Below, one piece after another: positions 15,420 to 22,266 of a DNA stretch of 32,440 nt. Source of the stretch: Treponema sp. UBA3862 (lineage in GTDB: Bacteria; Spirochaetota; Spirochaetia; Treponematales; Treponemataceae); contig DGGY01000045.1 in the NCBI GenBank assembly GCA_002392405.1, forward strand, positions 1-32,440, given 5' to 3'. How positions within the stretch are numbered: position 1 is the first letter of the stretch; each line of letters starts with the position of its first letter. A program made the translations under genes and the position numbers. Under the pieces are notes generated by a model. The model was not told the origin of the DNA. It was given only the letters and a program-made list of their open reading frames with translations, and did not search any database.

Positions 15420-15448
15420 ATTTTATCGCAGTTAATTTTATATTACAA
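15420..15448 (-). promoter_or_regulatory. Likely promoter of the outer-membrane protein gene
   Basis: TTGTAA (15448-15443), a 17-bp spacer and TAAAAT (15425-15420). Start near 15413 would give a leader of about 35 nt with the GGAGG SD. The -35 is imperfect, so confidence is moderate. The divergent promoter of the lipoprotein gene lies about 60 bp away. Confidence 0.5.
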
Positions 15449-15506
15449 CTTAATTAAATATTATTATTCTTTAAATATTAAAGAAATGTTAAAAATAAAA
15501 TCCGTC

Positions 15507-15535
15507 TTGTATTTTCGATAATGCGGGTTTAAAAT
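15507..15535 (+). promoter_or_regulatory. Promoter of the binding-protein/diguanylate-cyclase pair, predicting a leaderless mRNA
   Basis: TTGTAT (15507-15512), a 17-bp spacer and TAAAAT (15530-15535). Six bases separate the -10 box from the ATG at 15542, so the predicted +1 coincides with the A of that ATG. No SD is present at a useful distance. Confidence 0.55.
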
Positions 15536-15541
15536 ATTCTT

Positions 15542-16654
15542 ATGATGTTTTTAAGGATTCAACTTTTTATACTGCTTTTTATAACTGCCCTTTCGGGATG
15601 TTCTTTAAAAAATCAGAAAAATCCCGTTACCTCTGAGTCTTCCCTGCCCCAGGAAAATACAGCTGCGGCAAATGAACGCTTTCATCTGACACCAACCCTG
15701 GATTCCTATGCTCCCAGAAAAAATTCATATAATTTTTATCTTACCTACAAAACCGATCATCCCTGGTGGGATGCAGTTGCCTTAGGCATTGAAGATGCCG
15801 TAAAACAGTTTGAAAACAGGGGCATATACATAAGCTATGATTATACGGCTCCCAAGAAAATGTCTGCCCTGGACCAGATAAACAGAATAGAAAATGCCGC
15901 TGCCACAAAAAATTATGATGTAATCGGAGTTGATGTCGCTGACATTAATAAAGTAACTCCCGTAATAAATAAACTCATTGACGGCGGCCAGAAAGTTATG
16001 ACTTTTTCAAGTTCAGATTCCGGAAAGGAAAACGGCTGTAAAAGAATCGCCTATGTAGGAAACACCCATAACTATCAGGACGGAAAACTTCTTGCAGAAA
16101 GCCTTTGCGAGAAACTCAATTACAGGGGAAAAATTGCAATGCTTGTCGGTAATCACGGGGCTCCCTGCCATGAAGACCGTGCCCGGGGAGCAAAGGAAAT
16201 TTTTTCAAAGTATCCTGAAATCCAGCTTATTGACGAACAGTACGATGAAGACATTGAACAGAAAGCTTATGATTTTACTGTAGAATTTATAAAAAAATAC
16301 CCGGATTTACAGGGAATTATCTGCTGCAACATGAGTAATTCTGTAGGAGCCGGCAGAGCCGTACTGGAAAGCGGAATGGCCGGTAAAATCATAATTTCAG
16401 GAATGGATCACGACAGGCGGGCCCTGGAATACCTTCGCGACGGAGTTATCTATGCCCTGGCCCTTCAGGACTGCTATGCAATCGGTTTTGATACAATTAC
16501 AACGGCAGTAAAAATTGCTGACGGACTTCTTCCGGGAAAAGATTATCCTGAAATAACGGAGGAAACAACATTGATTTTCTTCCAGAAAGATGCTCAGTGG
16601 CTTTTACGTTCACTCTACGGCGCAACAGAACAGGTAAAAAATAATGAGGATTAA
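15542..16654 (+). CDS. Sugar-binding-type periplasmic lipoprotein (Peripla_BP_4-like)
   Basis: 370 residues. A signal peptide with lipobox LSGC predicts lipidation at C20. After a ~30-residue linker comes a type I periplasmic-binding fold of the RbsB/Peripla_BP_4 kind: YLTYKTDHPWWDAVALGIEDA, DVIGVDVADI, RIAYVGNTHNYQDGKLLA, KIAMLVGNHGAPCHEDRARG, LQGIICCNMSNSVGAGRAVL and IISGMDHD. Such proteins bind sugars or related small ligands. No ABC-transporter permease or ATPase is adjacent; instead the gene overlaps a membrane diguanylate cyclase by 11 nt. A sensory rather than transport role is therefore likely, by analogy with LuxP serving LuxQ. The ATG at 15542 has no SD and lies at the predicted transcription start. 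The second codon is also ATG. The ligand cannot be told from sequence. Confidence 0.85.
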   Translation: MMFLRIQLFILLFITALSGCSLKNQKNPVTSESSLPQENTAAANERFHLTPTLDSYAPRKNSYNFYLTYKTDHPWWDAVALGIEDAVKQFENRGIYISYDYTAPKKMSALDQINRIENAAATKNYDVIGVDVADINKVTPVINKLIDGGQKVMTFSSSDSGKENGCKRIAYVGNTHNYQDGKLLAESLCEKLNYRGKIAMLVGNHGAPCHEDRARGAKEIFSKYPEIQLIDEQYDEDIEQKAYDFTVEFIKKYPDLQGIICCNMSNSVGAGRAVLESGMAGKIIISGMDHDRRALEYLRDGVIYALALQDCYAIGFDTITTAVKIADGLLPGKDYPEITEETTLIFFQKDAQWLLRSLYGATEQVKNNED

Positions 16655-18560
16655 GGAAAATAAAATTCTTTTTACAGGGGGAATAATTGTAGTCCTCCTG
16701 ATCATATTAAGTACTGTCTGGAACATACACAGTGCCCAGAAGCAGACTCATATAGTTACAGAAAGTATCCCCCATTTCTACATGGAAGAAATCATAAAAC
16801 GCAGGGTTTCAATTATTACTGACGTATTGAAGCAGAATTATCAGTATATGACCAATGCAATTGATTCCATCACAAAGGAAGATTTAAGTTCAATAACTTC
16901 ACTGAGAAATTATCTTGGAAAAATACGCCGCCTTTACGGAGTTGAAAAATTTTCTTTTGTAGATGAAGACTGCCTGATATATACTGCACATTCCACAAGT
17001 CCGGGAAAAACCCGCTATCCATTCCTTGCAAAAGGCCTTACAGGACCTCTGGCCACAACAGTCTTAAATTACGGAGGCGAAAAACTTCTCTTTATCGCCC
17101 TTCCAGTAACCGGAATTGCTTTTAACGGGAAAAAAATTACTGCCTGCTTCGCTCAGGTAAACATAGATCAGATGGTACGTTCAATGACCTTCCGGGCAGA
17201 AAACATGGAAACTTATTTTAACGTCTACCTGAAAAACGGAGAAAGCCTTACAGCAGCTCCTTTTGGAGGAGTTGAACCCGGACGCAACATTCTTTCTGTC
17301 ATCCAGGAAAACGATGAAAGCAAGGTCAGCTATAACAAAATAAAAAACGATTTTTTAAACGAGAAACAGGGCAGCATTCACGTTCCCTACAGAAGACAGA
17401 ATGCCCATCTTTATTACGCTCCCGTTGAAGAAACAGGCTGGATGCTTTCAATTCTTGTATACGACAGCGTAATTTCATCTGAAATAAAAAATGGAAGCAA
17501 AACAATTATAGCCCTGAATAATCTCCAGATTTTAATAACCGTAAGTTCAGTTATTATCCTCTTTGCAATTTTCGTAATTACCCTGAACAAAAACTCCCGG
17601 CTCATGATTGAGCAGGAAAAGAAAATTGCAGCAGAAACTAAAAAAGCATATGACAAACTGAATATAGAAACACAGGGAATGCAGATCATTCACTCCATCA
17701 TTCATTCAGGTCCATGGTCAATGGAGTTTAATGAAAAGGGCGAAATAGAAAAATGTGTATGGTCAGTTCCATTCCGCCAGATGCTGGGCTATATGACTGA
17801 AGAAGAATTTCCCAACACACTGGAAGCATGGGCTAACCTGCTTCATCCGGATGACAAAGAAAGAGTCTGGAAGGCATACTGGAACTCTGTAAATGATTAC
17901 ACGGGAAAGACAATGTATGATGTTGAATACCGTCTTCTTACCAAAAACAAGGGTTACAGATGGTATCACGCCGCAGGAAACCTTATCAGGCGGGAGGACG
18001 GTTCTCCTCAGACTTATGTGGGTCTCTTTATTGATATCGATGAAAAGAAGAGTCTTAAAACCCTTTCAGAAACAGATCAGATGACAGGACTCTTAAATCG
18101 CATAAGTGGCGAAAACAAAGTTACAGAATCCCTCAAAAAAGGAAATGGAGGTCTTTTTATCCTTCTTGATGTAGACCACTTTAAATTTATTAACGACACC
18201 TTTGGACATGGCGTCGGCGACAAGGTAATTATAAGCGTTGCAAACTGCTTAAAAGCTGCATTCAGGGACAATGACATTGTATTCCGTCTTGGCGGCGATG
18301 AGTTTTCTGCCTACGCCCAGACAATCCACAATAAACCGACTGCAGAAAAAGTAATCTTCCGCTTTATTGACGGCTTAAAGAAAATATCCATTCCGGAACT
18401 CAAGGGACATTCAATTGAAGCCAGTATCGGAGCTGTAGTAATGAATGAAGAGGAAAGTGCTGATTTTACCCTGTGCTACAAACTTGCAGATGAAGGTGTA
18501 TACGAAAGTAAAAAAGTTGACGGACGTTCTGCGGTTACTTTTCGTGTCTTGAATAAGTAG
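16644..18560 (+). CDS. Membrane-bound PAS-GGDEF diguanylate cyclase with periplasmic sensor
   Basis: 638 residues. Membrane helix 1 (about 9-27) and helix 2 (about 293-314) enclose a ~265-residue periplasmic domain of the Cache type by length and pattern (FSFVDEDCLIYTAHS, GWMLSILVYDS). A helical linker (315-345), a PAS domain (about 350-468, with LLHPDDKERVW and GYRWYHAAGNLI) and a GGDEF domain (475-635) follow in the cytoplasm. The active site is intact, RLGGDEF with GGDEF at 550-554, and the inhibitory site RDND (541-544) lies the standard five residues before it. It should make c-di-GMP from two GTP with product inhibition. The start overlaps the lipoprotein gene by 11 nt with AGG nearby, implying coupled translation and probably a receptor pair. 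Confidence 0.92.
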   Translation: MRIKENKILFTGGIIVVLLIILSTVWNIHSAQKQTHIVTESIPHFYMEEIIKRRVSIITDVLKQNYQYMTNAIDSITKEDLSSITSLRNYLGKIRRLYGVEKFSFVDEDCLIYTAHSTSPGKTRYPFLAKGLTGPLATTVLNYGGEKLLFIALPVTGIAFNGKKITACFAQVNIDQMVRSMTFRAENMETYFNVYLKNGESLTAAPFGGVEPGRNILSVIQENDESKVSYNKIKNDFLNEKQGSIHVPYRRQNAHLYYAPVEETGWMLSILVYDSVISSEIKNGSKTIIALNNLQILITVSSVIILFAIFVITLNKNSRLMIEQEKKIAAETKKAYDKLNIETQGMQIIHSIIHSGPWSMEFNEKGEIEKCVWSVPFRQMLGYMTEEEFPNTLEAWANLLHPDDKERVWKAYWNSVNDYTGKTMYDVEYRLLTKNKGYRWYHAAGNLIRREDGSPQTYVGLFIDIDEKKSLKTLSETDQMTGLLNRISGENKVTESLKKGNGGLFILLDVDHFKFINDTFGHGVGDKVIISVANCLKAAFRDNDIVFRLGGDEFSAYAQTIHNKPTAEKVIFRFIDGLKKISIPELKGHSIEASIGAVVMNEEESADFTLCYKLADEGVYESKKVDGRSAVTFRVLNK

Positions 18561-18599
18561 AAGAAAAATCTCAATAAAATTTAATATTAATTTTAAAAT

Positions 18600-18632
18600 A
18601 AAAAAGGCTTTATACTTTCGTAAGAAGCCTTT
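18600..18632 (-). terminator. Terminator of tRNA-Phe
   Basis: Plus-strand arms AAAGGCTT (18603-18610) and AAGCCTTT (18625-18632) around a 14-nt loop; on the minus strand the T-run continues into AT-rich sequence. The hairpin starts at the discriminator base of the tRNA. It may also slow plus-strand transcripts from the cyclase gene, whose stop is about 40 nt upstream. Confidence 0.7.
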
Positions 18633-18704
18633 GCCACAGGTTGGAATCGAACCAACGACATACGGATTTTCAGTCCGGCGCTCTACCAACTGAGCTACTG
18701 CGGC
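18632..18704 (-). tRNA. tRNA-Phe (anticodon GAA)
   Basis: 73-nt cloverleaf on the minus strand. The acceptor stem GCCGCAG/CTGTGGC has one G-T wobble, the D stem GCTC/GAGC pairs, the anticodon loop CTGAAAA gives GAA, and the T arm GTTGG-TTCGATT-CCAAC is perfect. The discriminator is A and the 3' CCA is not encoded. The top pair of the anticodon stem (27-43) is a C-U mismatch. A strong promoter lies just upstream and a terminator directly downstream. Confidence 0.96.
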
Positions 18705-18716
18705 GTGATGAAATAT

Positions 18717-18745
18717 ATAATATACTCATTAAGATTTTTAGTCAA
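18717..18745 (-). promoter_or_regulatory. Promoter of tRNA-Phe
   Basis: TTGACT (18745-18740), a 17-bp spacer and TATTAT (18722-18717) on the minus strand. The predicted start near 18710 is a few bases before the mature tRNA 5' end at 18704. Confidence 0.8.
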
Positions 18746-18779
18746 TAGGCTTTTTTATAATTTAGCTAAAAATCTTAAT
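18728..18779. repeat. 14-bp perfect inverted repeat overlapping the tRNA-Phe promoter
   Basis: Arms ATTAAGATTTTTAG (18728-18741) and CTAAAAATCTTAAT (18766-18779) are perfect complements with a 24-bp spacer. One arm covers most of the promoter spacer and the last bases of the -35 box. A binding site or cruciform-forming element is possible. On RNA it could form only in a transcript crossing the whole region. Confidence 0.5.
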
Positions 18780-18813
18780 TTTTTTTGAAGGAAAAATATT
18801 ATCCTTCCCTCTT

Positions 18814-18851
18814 TTTATTTCAGGCAGAATGCAGATCCTGCCTGAAATAAA
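18814..18851 (-). other. Long hairpin downstream of the ABC-F gene
   Basis: Perfect 14-bp arms TTTATTTCAGGCAG and CTGCCTGAAATAAA around a 10-nt loop, 15 nt past the ABC-F stop. No T-run follows on either strand, so it is a weak terminator candidate. It could stabilise the 3' end of the helicase-ABC-F mRNA. Confidence 0.5.
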
Positions 18852-18865
18852 TCCCATAGCTTCCC

Positions 18866-20506
18866 CTAAAACTTAATCTTGCGGTCAGAACCTTTATAGT
18901 ATTCAGCGCGAAGTTCCCTTACCTGCTCGTCTGTCATGTAATCATCAAACGGCATCATGCGGTCAATTACACCGTTCGGAGTAATTTCAATGATTCTGTT
19001 CGCAATTGTTGAAATAAACTCATGGTCATGACTTGTAAATAAAATAACACCAGGGAAATCTACAAGAGCGCGGTTTAAGCTTTCAATTGCTTCAAGGTCA
19101 AGATGGTTTGTAGGGTCATCCATAATAAGAATGTTTGTACCTGCCAGCATGAGTTTTGAAAGCATACACCTTACCTTTTCTCCTCCGGATAAAACCTTAA
19201 CTTTTTTAAGTGATTCATCCCCGGAAAAAAGCATGCGTCCTAAAAATCCCCGGACATATGCATCATCCTGCTCTTTTGAATACTGTTTGAGCCAGTCTGT
19301 AATATTATAATCATTATTAAAATACTGGTTGTTATCCCGTGCAAGATAAGAAAAACTGGTTGTCTGTCCCCAGAAATACTCACCGCTGTCAGCCTTTGCT
19401 TCACCTGCAATTATGTCAAAAAGTGAAGAAATCGTATTGTGTTCAATTCCGACAAAAGCAATTTTATCAGTACGGTTTACAACAAGGTCATAATCTTTTA
19501 AAAGCTGAACTCCATCCTCATCTTTTGAATTGAGTTTGCGGCATTCAAGAACATTGTTTCCGATTTCACGCTCTGGCTTAAACTGAACGAACGGGAATTT
19601 ACGGCTTGTAACAGGTAAATCATCGAGTTCAAGTTTTTCAAGGATCTTTTTACGGCTTGTTGCCTGACGGCTTTTTGCTGCATTTGAAGCAAACCTCTGG
19701 ATAAATTCCTTAAGGTCTTTTGCCTTTTCTTCATTCTTACGCTTCTGGTCCTTTGCCTGTTTCTGGAGAATCTGGCTCATCTGATACCAGAAATCATAGT
19801 TTCCTGCAAACTGAGTAATTTTTCCGTAATCGATGTCACAGGTTACAGTGCAGACAGTATTCAAGAAATGGCGGTCGTGGCTTACAACAATTACGATATT
19901 TTCAAAATCAAGAAGGAAGTCTTCAAGCCAGTTGATTGATTCAAGATCAAGACCGTTAGTAGGTTCATCGAGGACAAGAATATCAGGATTTCCGAAAAGA
20001 GCCTGTGCAAGAAGAACGCGGACTTTCTGAGATTCATCGAGTTCACTCATCATCTTGTCGTGATATTTTTCTTCAAGACCAAGGCCACTAAGCATCTGCT
20101 CAATCTGATTTTCAGACTCATATCCTCCGAGTTCACCGAACTGAGCTTCAAGTTCAGCAGATTTAATTCCGTCTTCTTCTGTAAAATCTGCCTTTGCATA
20201 TATTTCGTCACGGGCTTTAGAAACTTCATAAAGCTTTGGATAACCCATCAAAACAGTTTCTTTTACGCTGTACTGATCAAAAGCAAAGTGGTCCTGCTTT
20301 AATACAGCCATACGTTCACCCGGAGTAATTATGATTTCTCCGGAGTCTCTGTCCTGTTCTCCTGTCAAAACTTTTAAGAAAGTCGATTTTCCGGCACCGT
20401 TTGCACCAATAATTCCGTAGCAGTTTCCTGCTGTAAACTTAAGGTTTACATCCTTAAAAAGAGGTTTTTCACTAAAGTGAAGGCTTACGTCTGAAACTGT
20501 AATCAT
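18866..20506 (-). CDS. ABC-F ATPase (YbiT/YkpA-like) with one degenerate ATP site
   Basis: 546 residues with two ABC domains and no membrane segment, joined by a basic helical linker (about 235-300). ABC-F proteins act on ribosomes as translation factors. Domain 1 has Walker A GANGAGKS (34-41) and Walker B with D180-E181, but its signature reads LDESQ (156-160) rather than LSGGQ. Domain 2 has an intact LSGGE signature (439-443), but its Walker A is GIEHNTISS (353-361) with no lysine, and its Walker B ends D463-D464 in place of Asp-Glu. One composite ATP site is therefore complete and the other is eroded on both sides. The ATG has GGAG 8 nt upstream. It lies 20 nt after the DEAD-box helicase gene, so the two probably form an operon. 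Confidence 0.92.
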   Translation of the reverse strand: MITVSDVSLHFSEKPLFKDVNLKFTAGNCYGIIGANGAGKSTFLKVLTGEQDRDSGEIIITPGERMAVLKQDHFAFDQYSVKETVLMGYPKLYEVSKARDEIYAKADFTEEDGIKSAELEAQFGELGGYESENQIEQMLSGLGLEEKYHDKMMSELDESQKVRVLLAQALFGNPDILVLDEPTNGLDLESINWLEDFLLDFENIVIVVSHDRHFLNTVCTVTCDIDYGKITQFAGNYDFWYQMSQILQKQAKDQKRKNEEKAKDLKEFIQRFASNAAKSRQATSRKKILEKLELDDLPVTSRKFPFVQFKPEREIGNNVLECRKLNSKDEDGVQLLKDYDLVVNRTDKIAFVGIEHNTISSLFDIIAGEAKADSGEYFWGQTTSFSYLARDNNQYFNNDYNITDWLKQYSKEQDDAYVRGFLGRMLFSGDESLKKVKVLSGGEKVRCMLSKLMLAGTNILIMDDPTNHLDLEAIESLNRALVDFPGVILFTSHDHEFISTIANRIIEITPNGVIDRMMPFDDYMTDEQVRELRAEYYKGSDRKIKF

Positions 20507-20526
20507 TTATTATTCTCCAGTAATTA

Positions 20527-22065
20527 TTATTTTCCAAAAAATCTCTTAATTTTATCAAACAGACCTGATTTTTTAACCTGGTTTTTGGGAAGTTTAGAAT
20601 CAGTTCTGTGAAGATTATTGTTATTCTTTCTAAAAGATTTACCTTTTCCGCCTGCATTTTTGCTTTCAGAAACAAACTTTGATTTATAGTATTTCATTCT
20701 TTCTTCTGAGGTCATTGAATTAAGTTTATCAAGTTCCTCTTTTGAAGAGCGGCTGTATTCTTTTTTGAAAGAACGCTTTGAAGACACTTTTTTATTATCA
20801 GACTTATCTTTTTTACCGGAAGACTTTGTTCTGTTTTCTTTTCTGCTGTCAGAAAAACGGGACTTTCTGTCTTCAGTTCTCCGGTTTTTCCTGTCATCAT
20901 CAAGACGGATGAATACATTTTTACTTTTATCTTCTGCAAGTTCTGCAGCCTCTGCAAGACGTGAAGGAATCTGTTTTTCAATGTAACGCTCAATCGGCAT
21001 TAAAGAATAAACATCCTGTTCACTGCAGAAAGTATAGGCTTTACCAGATTTACCGGCACGGGCTGTGCGTCCAATTCTGTGAACATAATTTTCGGCTTCA
21101 TTTGGAAGGTCAAAATTGACCACCATGGCAAGATCATTAACGTCAATACCGCGGGCTGCTACATCAGTTGCAATAAGACAGCTGATTTTTCCATACTTAA
21201 ATTTATCCATAATTTTAAGGCGTTTTGACTGCGGCAGGTCACCGATTATATATTCATTTTTCACATTGTTAAGGGTAAGCCTTTTTGAAAGTATCTGGCA
21301 CATTTTTTTTGTATTGCAGAAAATAATAAGGCTTTCAGGTTTCTCACGCGCTAAAATACCGAGTAAGAGACTGATTTTATCATCACTTGAAACGTGAATA
21401 AGTTCCTGATCAATTTCATCAACAGTTATATTTTCTGCCTCAATTGTGATTTCACGGGCGTTTTTTGTGTATTCCCAGGCAAGATTTTTTACATAAGAAT
21501 TCAAGGTAGCAGAAAAAAGCATTGTCTGACGGTTTTCAGAATCCGGAAGGAAGCGGAGTATTTTTCTTAAATCAGGATAAAAACCCATGTCAAACATGCG
21601 GTCTGCTTCATCAATTGCAAGATAACCGACATTTTTAAGGTTCAGCTTTTTTGATTCAGTAAGATCGATTATGCGGCCGGGAGTTCCTATAATAACATCA
21701 ATTCCTTCTGCAATTCTTTTAATCTGCTCTTCATAACCTACGCCGCCATAAAAAGATGCAGATTTTAACCCTGTAAACTTACCTAATTTACAGGCCTCTT
21801 CTTCAACCTGAACAGCAAGTTCACGGGTGGGAACAAGGACTAAAGCAGTTTTTGAATTCTCCCTGGCTCCGCTTAAAAGCTGCTGCATAATGGTAATCAA
21901 AAAGGCAGCAGTTTTTCCTGTTCCTGTCTGGGACTGAACATAAAGATCTGAGCCGTCAAGACTTACTTTTAAGACCTCTTCCTGAACTGGAGTACATTTT
22001 ACATAACCGGCTTCGCTTATACCCCGGGAAAGGGATTCATTTAATGTTAATTCAGTGTAATTCAT
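20527..22065 (-). CDS. DEAD-box RNA helicase (RhlE/CsdA type) with basic tail
   Basis: 512 residues from the ATG at 22065. All helicase motifs are present: the Q motif ending CTPVQ, motif I SQTGTGKT, PTRELA, GTPGR, DEAD, SAT, IIFCNTK, ATDVAARGID and HRIGRTARAG. The last ~125 residues are rich in Lys, Arg and Ser and likely bind RNA. It should unwind short RNA duplexes in ribosome assembly or mRNA turnover. The frame stays open to 22176, but those codons overlap a strong promoter, so the shorter start is chosen. No SD precedes this ATG; the ~43-nt leader is nearly all A, T and C. An ABC-F gene follows after 20 nt. Confidence 0.93.
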   Translation of the reverse strand: MNYTELTLNESLSRGISEAGYVKCTPVQEEVLKVSLDGSDLYVQSQTGTGKTAAFLITIMQQLLSGARENSKTALVLVPTRELAVQVEEEACKLGKFTGLKSASFYGGVGYEEQIKRIAEGIDVIIGTPGRIIDLTESKKLNLKNVGYLAIDEADRMFDMGFYPDLRKILRFLPDSENRQTMLFSATLNSYVKNLAWEYTKNAREITIEAENITVDEIDQELIHVSSDDKISLLLGILAREKPESLIIFCNTKKMCQILSKRLTLNNVKNEYIIGDLPQSKRLKIMDKFKYGKISCLIATDVAARGIDVNDLAMVVNFDLPNEAENYVHRIGRTARAGKSGKAYTFCSEQDVYSLMPIERYIEKQIPSRLAEAAELAEDKSKNVFIRLDDDRKNRRTEDRKSRFSDSRKENRTKSSGKKDKSDNKKVSSKRSFKKEYSRSSKEELDKLNSMTSEERMKYYKSKFVSESKNAGGKGKSFRKNNNNLHRTDSKLPKNQVKKSGLFDKIKRFFGK

Positions 22066-22114
22066 ATAATTAAAACAAAAATAGAAAATAGAAAAAAATT
22101 GAAAATTTAAGAAA

Positions 22115-22143
22115 ATTATACTGTTTTTTACAGCCGGATTCAA
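22115..22143 (-). promoter_or_regulatory. Promoter of the DEAD-box helicase-ABC-F operon
   Basis: TTGAAT (22143-22138), a 17-bp spacer and a perfect TATAAT (22120-22115) on the minus strand. Start near 22108 gives a U-rich leader of about 43 nt to the ATG at 22065. Its position within the longer open frame decides the start of the helicase. Confidence 0.75.
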
Positions 22144-22254
22144 CCGCCCGGAAGCACCCGGCATTTCTCCTGTCATAAATTATTTATCTAAAAACTTTTC
22201 CACTCCTAGGCCCCCTCAATGAACTTTTATATTTAATAAAACAGAATATTTGTG

Positions 22255-22260
22255 TAAAAT
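22255..22260 (+). promoter_or_regulatory. Possible -10 box immediately before the RlmK homologue
   Basis: TAAAAT ends six bases before the ATG at 22267. The hexamer 17 bp upstream (TTTAAT, 22232-22237) is a poor -35. If used, the start would fall on the ATG itself. This is a weak call. Confidence 0.3.
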
Positions 22261-22266
22261 AAAAAA

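Noticed and set aside
18411..18689. Minus-strand frame running through tRNA-Phe into the cyclase gene
   Set aside because: It starts inside the tRNA and is antisense to a clear GGDEF domain.
22066..22176. Longer DEAD-box helicase starting at 22176
   Set aside because: The extra codons contain a strong -35/-10 pair and a hydrophobic, non-helicase sequence; the conserved part begins just after the ATG at 22065. An AGGAGA near an inner ATG makes a small upstream frame conceivable but unsupported.
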